Positions 45,298 through 56,686 of a stretch of DNA of 64,000 nt are shown piece by piece (positions within the stretch are counted from its first letter, which is position 1; each line of letters begins with the position of its first letter). Below the pieces are notes generated by a model. The model did not search any database. It was not told where the DNA came from and saw nothing but the letters and a program-made list of their open reading frames with translations. A program made the position numbers and the translations under genes. Origin of the DNA: Antedon mediterranea (lineage: Eukaryota; Echinodermata; Crinoidea; Comatulida; Antedonidae); assembly GCF_964355755.1 (NCBI RefSeq), contig NC_092674.1, forward strand, positions 14,701,001 through 14,765,000, given 5' to 3'.

Positions 45298-47428
45298 TCA
45301 ACTGGTCAATGTGTCTTTTCCACACTCGGAAAAGTATGATTTTGTACGTATGATTTTGGAGCGGTACGTTCTATCACGGTACCTGGCCACCACTTTCCCT
45401 CTTGTCGGAAATCTTTCACTAATATACCATTTCACCTGGGTAAAATTCTCGTAGATCTTTTGTTTTGTCGTGATGAAGCTTCTGATCACTCTGCTTGTTC
45501 AGTACCTTGTTTTCTGTACTGGGATGTAAAAGTGATACTCGCGTTCTCAACTCACGGCCCATGAATAACTTCGCTGGCGTTTTTCCCGTAGTTGCGTGTT
45601 TTGTTGTGCGATACGATAAAAGAAATCTGTCCAAACATTGTTGGAAATCCTTCCCATTCGCTCAGCTTGCCGCTAACGATCTTTTGAAAGATTGAACCAT
45701 TCGTTCCGCTGCTCCGTTGCTTGCGGCGTGTTGCTTTAAGAAGAATTCAAATTCGTCGCTAACAAATTGAGGTCCATTATAGCTTACAAGTTGAACAGGC
45801 AATCCGTATCTACTGAACAACTCTTTGATGGTCGTTGCACTCGTCGTACTGTTCATTTGAACGACTTCTGGCCATTTCGAATATGAGTCAACCACTACTA
45901 GATAATCTCGTTTATCTTTCTGCGCATAGTCAATATGTATTCATGTCCAAGGCTGATTTGGCCAGATGCAGGGCATCATTGGTGCTACGCTTGGTCGACT
46001 TTGTGTTTGGTGACATGCTTGACATTGCTTCACCAATCGTTCAATGTCGGAATCTATCTGGGGCCACCAGACATGACTTCGCACAATCTCTTTCATACGC
46101 ACGATTCCGGGGTGAGCACAATGAAGCTCCTCCAGAACTGCCCCTCTGAGTTTCGGTGGAATCACTACCCTGTATCTCCACAGCAAACAGTCCTGTTCTA
46201 CACTCAATTCGTCTCTTCGGTGTAGGAATGGTTTTCGATCTTCGTCGTTTTCTGACTGCCATAAACCTGTCTGTACCATGTATAACACTTTGCTCAATAG
46301 CGGGTCTTTCCTGGTATACTGTTGTACGTTCGTACTCGTGACTGGCAAATTGTCTAATGTATGCCCCGCTATGTTGTATACTGCATCGTCTTCCCGTCCT
46401 TCGTCTGGCATTGGGAGACGTGATAGTGCGTCGGGAATTACGTTCTGTTTTCCAGGAATGAACTTTAAATCGTATTCGAACGCTGACAGTACGATTGCCC
46501 ATCGCTGTAATCTCTGTGCGGCCAGTGTCGGAATAGCTGATTTAGGTCCTAGAATGCGTTCAAGTGGCTTATGATCAGTTCTTATTGTGAATTTCCGTCC
46601 GTGTAAGTATGTTCTAAACCTTTGAAGTCCAAACATGATGCTTAGGGCTTCCTTGTCTAGTTGTGCATAAACCTTTTCGTGTTTATGCAGGCTTCGCGAT
46701 GCGTACGCGATCGGTGTTTTGATATTGTTCTCATTTACGTGGCAAATGACTGCGCCAACTCCGTATGGTGATGCGTCCGTGTATAGTTCCAGTGGTTTTA
46801 ATGGGTCATAATGCGTCAACATCATGTCTTCGCTAATAATTCGCTTTACCGCGTTAAACGCTTTACTACAGTCGACAGTCCATGACCATGGTTTGCTTCC
46901 CAACAGCTCATTCAAAGGATGTATCATCGTCGATAATCGTGGAATAAATGACGCGTGATAGTTAACTAGTCCTAACCAGGATCTTAGTTCTGTTGCATTC
47001 TGTGGTGCTCGTGCATCCTTGATGGCTTTCACTTTATCGTTTGTCGGTTGAATTCCTGCTGCTGATAGCTTACGTCCCATGTAGACTACTTCCTTTTGTA
47101 CAAACGCGCATTTCTCAGCTTTCACTCTGAGACCATACTTGTTAAATCTCTCAAATAGTTTCTCAAGATTACTAATATGCTCTTTATCAGACGCACCTGT
47201 AACAAGAAAATCGTCCATGATCGCACATGTTCCTTTAAGTCCTGCTATCACCTGTTCTATGAATCGCTGCCATATGGCTGGACTGGACGAAATACCAAAC
47301 GGTAACCTCGTGTATCGATATAATCCGCGGTGCGTGTTGATCGTTACCAACTCTTGTGCCTCGTCTTCCAGTACTAATTGCTGGTAAGCACATTTCAAAT
47401 CAATCTTAGAGAATCGCTTACCCAATGT
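45298..47428 (-). pseudogene. Gypsy-type pol, 5'-truncated
   Basis: The frame 47425-45941 (494 residues) starts inside RT: FSKIDLKCAYQQ (catalytic Asp 9), LPFGISSSPAIWQ and AIMDDFLVTG (Asp 71-72). Then come RNase H (ELYTDASPYGVGAVI, IRTDHKPLERIL), and the integrase zinc arm with HCAHPGIVRMKEIVR and CQACH. After a frameshift the integrase core continues at 45895-45662 (MVDSYSKWPEVV, YNGPQFVSDEF; the usual Asp of DNGPQF is Tyr here). The C-terminal part is at 45634-45298 (LLSYRTTKHATTGKTPA). Gag, protease, LTRs and the RT start are missing. The open RT/RNase H suggests moderate age. Confidence 0.9.
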
Positions 47429-47639
47429 GCGCGTGCATATACTACATAGCCAAAAGCCTATAGGATCATATAAGCACTATTGTCAAAAGGCTATAGGTGC
47501 CCATATAGACAAGCAGCCCAGAGACATTTGGTTAGATGAGCTAGGTGCCAATATCTGACTATTTAAGTGTGTTGGGGGTCACTTGAAGTCAATGAAAATG
47601 GGAGTCTGCCGGGTACCCCCTGCTGCGTCTAGACCCGAG

Positions 47640-48310
47640 GGACCCCGAAAGGTGCTAAAAAATCGGCCCAGGTTAGATGAGAGAGATACCACCTAATTTT
47701 ACCACCATGGGATGGGGTGGCATAGATGAGTGAGGTACCACTCAAAATTAATGCCAAATGAACAAGTTGTGTTTATACAATACTAAATGGATAACAACAG
47801 ACTAATTGTCTGCTGCACTGCAAGTGCCAGACACCCTAAAGTTAGACTAGAGACCCCCCTTCCCCAACTAGCCCAGCTTAGATATTGTAGATACCACCAG
47901 CAACCAATGTTATGATTTAGCACATTGTAAGCAATACCAAATGACCTATTACAGACTTTATGTACACTGCCTTGGCCCTGGCAGACCCTCTAAAGTTAGA
48001 CTAGAGACCCCCTTCCCCCAACTAGCCCAGCTTAGATATTGTAGATACCACCAGCAACCAATGTTATATGATTTAGCACATTGTAAGCAATACCAAATGA
48101 CCTATTACAGACTATATGTACACTGCCTTGGCCCTGGCAGACCCCTCTAAAGTTAGACTAGAGACCCCCCTTTCCCCAACAATACCAAATGACCTATTAC
48201 AGACTATCTGTACACTGTCTTGGCCATGACAGACTCCTCTAAAGTTTGACTAGAGATCCCATTTACCCCAAGTATAGCCTACCTTAGATATTGTAGATAA
48301 CACCAGCAGC
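47640..48310. repeat. Tandem repeat array, unit about 155 bp
   Basis: AAAGTTAGACTAGAGACCCC recurs at about 47839, 47992, 48149 and (diverged) 48240. AATGACCTATTACAGACT recurs at 47940, 48096 and 48186. Other shared words are TAGATATTGTAGATACCACC and ACTGCCTTGGCCCTGGCAGA. Spacings of 153 and 157 bp, and a shortened last unit of 91 bp, indicate a small satellite with a deletion. It adjoins the truncation point of the Gypsy pol. Confidence 0.85.
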
Positions 48311-48790
48311 AAAAAAAAAAAAAAACCAAAACAACATGTTTAATTGAATAAAGTTTAACTTCAATCGAACTAACACAAAACAATTGAAAATACATCACAT
48401 CAATGACGATAAAATGACCATTACCATTCTAAAAGAGAAAAATAGTTTAAGAGTTTCACTTAAAACTTATATTAGCCAAATAACAAAAACTTGGTTGGAA
48501 TGTACCCAAGACATATTTTACTGACTAAACGCTGTAGTTTTACAGAAATAACTTTAAATACCTTTTTTCTAGGGACAGTACAACATATTGAACTATTTAT
48601 AGGCCTACTGTACATACAATTTTAAGTTAAAAAAAACCGATCTGTTGCCCAATGCTTTTTAGAAGAGTATAATAATTATTATTTGTAACATAATGTGGTT
48701 ATTATGTACTATTAACATTTAAACATAAAACCCAGTAGTACTAAATAAATAACCTTTACAATGAAAGTTTTCTTTTTATTTAAATAGTTC
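48311..48790. other. A-run and AT-rich DNA, no gene seen
   Basis: A 15-base A-run at 48311 and diverged members of the repeat described at 49076 (GTTGCCCAATGCTTTTTAGAAG at 48647). Confidence 0.4.
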
Positions 48791-48795
48791 TTTGT

Positions 48796-48985
48796 TTTAT
48801 ATATAAATCCAAAGGCAAATTACTGAAAAAATTACAATGCTGTGGGTATCAGTGGCTGGATCTCAATGGAGATACAAAAAAAAAGCGAAAAGCTAAATCA
48901 AAACGATAAAGTAAAACAGCCAGAAAAGTTAGCAGAGCTTTCGGGCAACACTAATCCTTCATCAGTGCAAGTGATTTATGTATAT
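48796..48985 (-). repeat. Penelope-like terminal repeat fragment
   Basis: AGCTTTCGGGCAACACTAAT then CCTTCATCAGTGCAAG is the pattern I associate with the long terminal repeats of Penelope-like elements. On the minus strand it gives CTGATGA (48965-48959) and CGAAA (48943-48939), the two conserved blocks of a hammerhead ribozyme core, 15 nt apart. The left part is the second copy of the hairpin repeat at 21345. The Penelope coding part lies 5 kb away and in the other orientation. Confidence 0.5.
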
Positions 48986-49075
48986 AAAGTACATTAACAG
49001 TTTGTAAGTGAAAAACTGAAGTACTGTAGCCCAATGCTTATTATAAAAGATTATGCTAATTTTGTTTAAATACCT

Positions 49076-49795
49076 TTTTTAATAGATACAGTACTACATA
49101 TCTATAGCCCAATGCTTATTAGAAGAGTATATTAATCATTATTTTGAACAAAGTTTGTGTATTATATAAATAACTATTACAATAAAAGTACTGTAACCCC
49201 ATGCTGATTAAAATAGTATATTTAATATATTTATAATGGAATCTACTATAACATTAAATGTGTTAAAATATGTTTAGATGTACATATTACTGACCAAACT
49301 CGGTTAAAAGTATTTAAAATAATAATTATTGTGTTTAATATATTATTTTTCTCTCTCGAAATATTGGATATTACTATGTAAACGTATAGGCCTATGTTAA
49401 AGAAAATATTATATTGTAGCCCTTGCTGCATTAGTGAGAGTTGGAAAATTGTATTGACATGGACATATAAACATTTATATTAAATAAAAAGTATAAAAAC
49501 GGTAGAATTATGAAGTATTCTGTAAATTTCTAATTTCTAAAAACAGAACATCTCAATTTCACTGTCAGAGTCATCGCTCCATTCCGACCCAGAACTTATC
49601 ATCTTCGTTGGTTTCGCTAACGCTCACAGGTACATCTTCAAAAAGTTTTTCGGGTAATGCCGATTCTGGAAACCAGTTTATTGTAAAAGTTATTTATTTA
49701 ATACACAAACTTTGTTCAAAATAATGATTATACTCTTCTAATAAGCATTGGGCTAGATATGTAGTACTGTATCTATTAAAAAAGGTCGATACGAA
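49076..49795. repeat. Inverted repeat pair of about 105 bp
   Basis: 49068-49175 and 49686-49793 are near-identical in inverted orientation (ACCTTTTTTAATAGATACAG, GCCCAATGCTTATTAGAAGA, TTTTGAACAAAGTTTGTGTA). They enclose about 500 bp. Related single copies occur at 48647 and 49027. A minus-strand stretch at 49640-49530 (ISSGSEWSDDSDSEIEMFCF) looks like an acidic protein tail, perhaps a coding remnant in the loop. Confidence 0.65.
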
Positions 49796-49971
49796 AAACT
49801 TTATTGTCACAAAGGCAAAAATATACAGCTATGAGATATGGGTCCTTAAGTACACTCAAGTTAGTATAAATATAACCTAAATAACAAGACTAAATAAAAA
49901 AATAAAAAGGGAAATGTAATCAAATTTATTTTATTTTTACTATTTAAGTTCAGTTCGTAATATACAGAGCT

Positions 49972-50660
49972 GTGTGCCAGGAATATTGCGGGAATATACC
50001 ATTACCATGCCGGTATGGTTTTCTGTGAGAACGGGCCGTCTTGGCATCATACCGGCATCATGCCGGCATCGACATGACCTGCTTTAGACCTAGTAATATC
50101 CCAATGCCAGACGGGCATTCTGTGAGAACGTAACGCCGTTATATTCCGGGGTTATATTTAATTCCCCGTCGAGGCTTTGACACCTTGCGCGGTCAAGTGT
50201 ATCACTTTGGAGCCGATTCAATTCAATTAGGCCTAACAATAATAATGTCGAACTGGAGGGATAATGAGAGCTGCTTAAAATAAGGGGACAAGAAGAAATT
50301 TGTAGCATAATCTATAGACATAGGCCATTCATAGCTATTTGTTTGTTGGTGCCTGACCCTTCGTCGCCTTGCCTTGTAAATTGTACAGCCTTCTAAGGTG
50401 TTTTACAGATTGCTGATGACGGCTAATTAATTGCTGTACCTGTATAATATATGCACAATATACTGTACATAGCATGTATTTCATAAATATGCTATAAAGG
50501 AAGACTTTTTATTGGCCGAATATGCCCGACTCCTTTCTCACAGAAAGCCGGTATATTCCGGTTATATTTCCGGCACGACAGTCCGATGAGAATGGGTATA
50601 TGCCGGTAACGATACCGGCATGGCGCCAGCATCATACCGGTATATTGCAGGCACATCTGT
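49972..50660. mobile_element. Candidate MITE rich in CCGGTAT words
   Basis: The two ends are inverted and hold many CCGGTAT, CCGGCAT and CCGGCATCAT words. TTCTGTGAGAACGGGCC near the left end mirrors CTTTCTCACAGAAAGCC near 50536, and CATCTGTGAGAAAG at 50655 is a further copy. About 690 bp, no protein. Ends were not resolved to the base. Confidence 0.5.
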
Positions 50661-50679
50661 GAGAAAGGGGCTAAAGTGA

Positions 50680-50980
50680 AAGAGCAGATTGTACAACAGA
50701 AATGTAAACATAATATGTAAAATTGAATTTAACATTAAATTTTCTCATTCTACGTAGAAAGTACATTCTTTTATTACATTTGGTAGCAAGCTTATCCGCG
50801 TCGGTCAAAAAGATATCTCACGCCTTTTGGAAGGCTTACTACTGTAAAATTTCTAATTATTCCAAAAATAAATCACATAATTCTAACCATGCCAAAACCC
50901 AATAAATGTTTTATTGCAAAGCTCAATACATTACTTTTTTAATTTATTTGGAAATCTAGTGAGAAAATAAGTAGAAAACA
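50680..50980. other. No gene seen
   Basis: AT-rich flank between the MITE and the L1/Tx1-like fragment. Confidence 0.35.
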
Positions 50981-50984
50981 AATT

Positions 50985-52165
50985 TGTAAAGATCACAGTC
51001 AAGGTGGTTTTAATATAGTTCAAATAGAAGTTTTTTTCAGTCCTTAAAGTTAACATAAAGAAATCTCTTTCTAATTTTGTTGTTCTTCTTATGAGTGGTA
51101 TAATATCGGGAAAAAGTGTTTTTTTAACTTCTGAAAGAAATGCCTTTTAGAATGATGTTGTAACTGTCTGGAATAATCTGAATCAAAGTAATTACCCAGA
51201 AACAAATATAGATATCCCAAGAATATTTTTGTGGGGAAATAAGTAAGTTTTAAAAACTGGTATGAAAAGGGAATAGTTCATGTTAACGATGTATTGCGTT
51301 CAGAAAAAAATTGGGAACACTTCAAAATACATTATAATATTCATTGTAACTTTTTACAGTACCAAGGTATAATTAATTCAATAAAATATAGTTACAATAT
51401 AAATAATTTGACTAAACTGCAAACACCAATAATTCCTTTTCATTTAGATATTTTTTATCAAAAATCAAACAGGGTGTAAAGCTTTTTACAACAAATTTAA
51501 AGAAAATGTTTTTGTCAGACCGAAAAGTATGAGAAAATAGAAAAGAAAAAATGAATGTCAATAAAACAGATGAGGAACTGAAACAAATGTTTCCTTCCTG
51601 TCGGACAAACAAACCTACAATTAGTTCCAATATAGAATAATTGCAACAAATGGTTTTTTGACAAAAATTGGTATTCGACAAAATGAAGCATGTACTTTCT
51701 GTGACAATGTACCTGAAACACTTCCTCATCTGTTTGTAAGCTGCAAGAATATGTAAAACCACTATGGTCAAATATAGAACACAAAATTAGTATTTCCTTT
51801 AAAAAAAATAACTTTTACAATTGATTCGATTTTGTTTGGAGATATTTCGCAATGTTTTTCTGTTAATACAATTATTATTCTTACAAAGTATCTAATTTAT
51901 AAATGTAGAATTGGTAAAACTCTGCCACGTATTAAGTCTTTAAATATTTGTTTAAGAAATTTTTTATTGATTTTAAGGTATATTGCAAGGCAAAATGGAG
52001 AATCAAATGATTTTGAGAAACAATGGTTTAGACTTTATTAATTTATTGTAATGCTAATCTTTTTTACTGCTTGTTTATAGACAAGTCTTTTTGTTTGTTT
52101 GTTTTTTTCTTTTTTTCCTTATGTGTTTCTCTGTATGAAATATGAATAAAAAAACAAAAACAAAA
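50985..52165 (+). pseudogene. L1/Tx1-like non-LTR retrotransposon 3' end
   Basis: Broken frames give, in order, GGFNIVQIEVFF, WGNK, YEKGIVHVNDVLRSEKNWE, the zinc-knuckle-like ACTFCDNVPETLPHLFVSC, and the C-terminal IYKCRIGKTLPRIKSLNI with ENGESNDFEKQWF-like sequence. CxxC then HxxxxC after the RT, and the FEKQW end, fit Tx1-type L1 elements. An A-rich tail (AAAAAAACAAAAACAAAAAA) ends it at 52165. The copy has several stops and is 5'-truncated. Confidence 0.75.
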
Positions 52166-52171
52166 AAAACT

Positions 52172-53330
52172 TATAGCCGCGTTAAAATTCCAATTTAGTT
52201 TATCGTCAATATAATTGTCAAGATATTTATTTTCTTTAACAATTTCCACCTCTTTACCATTGATCAACAGACACTCTTGGTTATGATAGCTTTCCTGAAG
52301 TCAACAACAATTTCTTTAGTTTTTTCGAGATGATTTTGAGGACACCAATTGACAAAAGAATTAACATATTCCTTATATACATCTAAGTTATTATTGTCAT
52401 CGATTGAACCTACCGTATATTTCAGTGTATAAGTCGCACTTTTGACACGCAAATTTGACCTCTAAATTAAGGGTGCGTCTTATACACCAAACATAAATGC
52501 CTCACCACACAGATTGTACATAGGCCTAGGCTATCGTCACCTCGTTTTCTAGGCCTGAGTAGGCTAGGCCTAGCTACAGTAACTAACTAACGTAACGGCA
52601 ACCTGCTTCTGCCTAGGCCTAGTTTTCAAGTCATTTTAGCATGATGTTATACTAAATATGATGAAAAGATTTGTTCATTATGGCGCTCCGATAAAATATC
52701 ATTTGTAAACGTTTACGTCGTACGATTGGAATAGTATTTATTTATACAGTAGTTATACGCACGATCGCCGTACCCCAAGCGCAAGCCCTTCTTTTGGTAC
52801 GGTGGCACATGGCGTACGGTATTCGACTAGTATATTCTCCAGGTGATTATAGCATGGACCTAGCGTACACACTTCTCGGATACATAGATACTAATCGAAT
52901 ACGATTGTCCGTGAAAACGTGCGCCCTCTCGAAATGATCGAGCGAGGCTAGCCCACACACGTGCGTGTTACACACACGGTCATGCACTCGATGTTGCGGC
53001 GAAACTCATGAATAACAAGTTAGAAAGAACTTGTTGAGGCTGGGCGCGGCCGAGCCTAGGTAAGAAAAAACTTAAATAAAGGACGCCGTTGTAGATATAA
53101 CAAAATATATTATTACAATAATATTGATTACAATTTAAAAAAACATTGTTTTGATGAAATATAAGGTGCGTCTTATACATCGACGATATAAAAAATACCG
53201 ATATTTTACTCTCAGTTGGGGGTGCGTCTTGTACACAGGTGCGACTTATACACCGAAATATACGGTACTAAACAAGTGTCCTCTGCAAATTTAATAGAGA
53301 AGCATATAGTTTGGTCAATAACAGGTATAG
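52172..53330 (-). pseudogene. Jockey/CR1-like RT split by a TA element
   Basis: On the minus strand 53330-53266 reads CFSIKFAEDTCLV, the RT catalytic FADD box with Asp to Glu. The frame then meets the TA target of the 52413-53265 element and resumes at 52412 with GSIDDNNNLDVYKEYVN, WCPQNHLEKTKEIVVDFRK, GKEVEIVKENKYLDN and YIDDKLNW. The join across the insert is in frame if one TA is kept. Both ends of the RT are missing. Confidence 0.82.
52413..53265. mobile_element. 853-bp TA-flanked DNA transposon, copy B
   Basis: Same family as 5687-6536, in reverse orientation. Ends are CCGTATATTTCAGTGTATAA and, inverted, CCGTATATTTCGGTGTATAA. TA flanks both sides (52411-52412, 53266-53267). The two copies look nearly identical along their length, with a few substitutions (for example ATGTATAAGACGC against ATGTACAAGACGC-type changes). 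Confidence 0.88.
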
Positions 53331-53424
53331 GCCTATATGCATTATTTTTACAAAAGTCAAAAATTGCAGGTCTAGTTTCTTTAAGCTCTTATAATATGTG
53401 CTGATACTGCTAAATATATTTATT

Positions 53425-53765
53425 ATGACAAGCTGTAAAGTTTAGCTAAGCTGCTAATATATTCTGAAATGCTGTAATGTGTTGCTTAAGCTGCTAAAAC
53501 TGCTAATATTTTCTGACATGCTGTTATTGGTGCTTAAGCTGCTAAAACTGCTTATATATTCTGACATGCTGTAAAGTGTTGCTTAAGCTGCTAAAACTGC
53601 TTATATATTCTGACATGCTGTAAAGTGTTGCTTAAGCTGCTAAAACTGCTAATATGTTCTGACATGCTGTAAAGTGTTGCTTTAGCTGCTAAAACTGCTT
53701 ATATGTTCTGACATGCTGTAAAGTGTTGCTTAAGATGCTAAAACTGCTAATATATTCTGACCTTC
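53425..53765 (+). repeat. Minisatellite, unit about 50 bp
   Basis: Roughly seven units of the type GCTGCTAAAACTGCTTATAT followed by ATTCTGACATGCTGTAAAGT and GTTGCTTAA. Units differ by few bases. Confidence 0.9.
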
Positions 53766-53839
53766 TCAAAAAATTTCATCTGGTTTCAAATGGATATTTA
53801 ATAAATAAATGTTAACTTTTTAGTTAAACCAGTTGGCAA

Positions 53840-55715
53840 GTACTTACTTGCTACGTTTCAGCTACTTTCAGTAGCCTTGGTCACGCTAATGACGTTGACA
53901 TGATGTTCTGTCATTCGTCATAGTTCGGTGAATAGCGCCATCTCTCGTCTGATGTTCAACATTCAGCCATACATAGCCTAAAAAGAGACAAAAACATCAT
54001 GATCTTACTGGCTGATAAAGGCAGAGCTACGGTGATCATGAACACCCCAGATTACAAACGTAAGCTAAACACCATGATGAAAGATGGGGATGTGTACGAA
54101 AAACTTAAAAAGGATCCTACAAAGAAATACAAGAGAAACCTTGTGGAAATCCTAAACAGATTACTAGAAGAAAAGAAAATAACATATCAATGGAAAACCA
54201 AACTCTTCCCCACTGCAGAAATCATCCCACGATTATACTGCACACCTAAAATCCACAAACAGAACAATCCATTACGTCCAATCGTAGACAATATTAACAC
54301 AATATACTATGAAGTCTCCAAATTGCTCTCAAAATTATTATCACCTTTGGTTGGAAACACAGAATTCCATGTGGAAAATTCCAAACAATTAGCAGTCGAC
54401 ATAAAAACATGTTATATCGTTATTCACACCTATAAAACCAACAATCAACATAACACACAACACTTTACTGAAAGAAACCAAGATCCTGGAACAAGTTCAA
54501 AGAAAATTAAACACCAATTTGAAAACGGAGGACATCATGGAGCTGTTAAGCCTAGTTCTTAACACAGCATATTTCACATTCAATGGTGATATTTACAGAC
54601 AAAAAGAGCTAGGGAATGGCAATGGGCACTCCTGGCAGCCCCTTAATGGCAAATATATTCATGGAAGACTTGGAACAACGTGCCACAGAAGCAGCACCAT
54701 CACATATCAAACCGATTTTCTGGCGCAGATATGTAGACGATGTCCTGGCAATTGTACCAATTGGATTTGAAGAAGAATTCCTCCAACATCTAAACACCAT
54801 TGACCAGACAGGCCAAATAAAATTCACCATGGAGAACATGAAAAACAACGCCATCCCTTTCCTCGATACTCTAATCACTATCCAAGACAATGGTAACATA
54901 AAAACATCAGTGGTACAGAAAATCGACACACACAGACCAATACCTGCACTTTCAATCAAAACACCCACTCGAACACAAACTTAGCGTAGTCAACACCCTA
55001 GTGGACAGATGTGAATCCATCGTACGTATCAACAGAAGAAGGACAAAAACAAGAAATGAGTCATAAAAGCAGCTTTATCAACATGCGGATATCCAGACTA
55101 GAGTTTTAAAGAGTTAAAGACAAAAGGGAACATAGAAAAGCAAACAAAGACAAAGAAATAACAACAGATAAAGAAAAATCCAAAGTCAACATTGGTTTAC
55201 CATATGTCGAAGGAATGACTCAAAGGCTAAGAAGAACATTGAAACAGCACAATATAAATACATATATCACTCCCAAAAACAAATTAAGAGAAAGTCTCGT
55301 TCATCCTAAAGACAAGATTGACAAAGATCAACAGTGTGGTGTAGTCTACCAAGTAGGTTGCCACAACTGCAAGAAGGTATACATAGGGGAAACGGGCAGA
55401 GCATTAAAAACAAGAATAATAGAACACAAAACAGACGTGGAAAAAAATACGGTAGGGACAAGAACCAGGACCGCTCGCCATTAACAATCTAAAATTCTAC
55501 ACAAATCAGCTATCACAGATCACGCCACAATAGAAAATCACATACCGGATTTTGAAAATACAAAAATATTAGACAAAGAACAACACTACTTATCAAGAAA
55601 AAAAAATAAGCCATTTGGATAAGAAAAACGAATATGAACATCATCAACAGAGACCAAGGAGGACATGAACTGAGCCACATCTACGATAACTTAATAAAAA
55701 GGGACACCCAAGCAT
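53840..55715 (+). mobile_element. Penelope-like element, degraded
   Basis: Starts with a terminal-repeat-like stretch (CTACGTTTCAGCTACTTTCA). It continues with RT pieces: LLADKGRATVIMN, PRLYCTPKIHK and RPIVDNINTIYYE (53975-54420), then GTPGSPLMANIFMEDLE and FWRRYVDDVLAIV with FLDTLIT (54616-54960). The GIY-YIG endonuclease region follows (55215-55484: CGVVYQVGCHNCKKVYIGET with GRALKTRIIEHK). Penelope RTs resemble telomerase RT, and the GIY-YIG domain nicks the target. The N-terminal region is deleted, and at least three frameshifts split the protein. Confidence 0.88.
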
Positions 55716-55765
55716 CCATTCAGGCCTGAAAATTAACCTTGAAACCATAGTGGATAAACACCTCC

Positions 55766-55793
55766 CCCCCCCCCCCCCCCCCCCATGCCGGGC
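55766..55793. repeat. C homopolymer
   Basis: About 24 consecutive C, just after the Penelope-like element. Homopolymers of this length are prone to assembly error. Confidence 0.85.
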
Positions 55794-55799
55794 ACAAAA

Positions 55800-56680
55800 A
55801 ATGTATACTGTACCTCTCCCCTAATCTAAAATCCCCAACACCCACCACCTTCACACACAATATTTTTCGTGGGGATCGTATTATTCTACAGTAAAAAAAC
55901 TCGAGCCAATTTTTATGGCCTGGGTAGATTGGGTTTCAGGATCCTGGAGAATCCTGTCCTGGCCAACTATGCCTTTTTATTTACTTTAAGTTTTAGCCTA
56001 TCTATAGGCCTAGCTTTTCTAGCCTAGCTTGTTGGCCTAGAAATCAGACAGAAAACTTGAAAAGTATTTACCTGAAATTCATAAATTATACAATTCTAAC
56101 ATGGAACAGCCATTAAAATATTGATAATAAGTTACAAAGTGTCATTTTAAAATAATTAAGAAAGATATTTGATCGTGTTTACATGTGTCACACATGGGCG
56201 CACGCACAATAGGGGAGGGCTGAGCGAGAGGAGAGAGCTTCTATTCTAGAAGATGCTGACGTCACACGTCAGCACGTGTTTTGAGGAGGATTTGAGTGAC
56301 CAAAATTGGTTAGAACTTTAAGAAATAGTCCATCTTCAAAATGACATAAATATAGCAACTAAGCTTTTTAAATAATAAACATTATATTTAGGCCTCCTAT
56401 ATCAATGTTTCCTTTTAGAATTAAATATATTTTATTAACTCGTTCCATAAAAACATGTCGTAAGCATAAAAGGAAAAATTATTGGTTGGGACATGTGCTT
56501 CCTGTAAAGGAGGTGTTTCTATGACACCGTACTGGTTGCACTATGAGGCGATGAAGTAAACTCGCCATTGACTGCAGGCAGCAGGGGAATCCCCTTTGTT
56601 GGTACCTCGCACTGTGAGATGGAGCGCGATTAATTGCTCTCCTTTATTTTCCTTAAAAACGAGGGACTGCCATATAGGCT
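55800..56680. other. No gene seen
   Basis: Mixed sequence with AGGCCTA words. No frame above 60 codons and no motif. Confidence 0.4.
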
Positions 56681-56686
56681 TGTAGG

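Noticed and set aside
45495-46574. Plus-strand frames at 45495, 45835, 45935, 46156 and 46278
   Set aside because: They are shadows of the Gypsy pol, which reads on the minus strand with clear motifs.
53425-53765. CRISPR-like or coding repeat array
   Set aside because: Direct units of about 50 bp without spacers, with stops in all frames.
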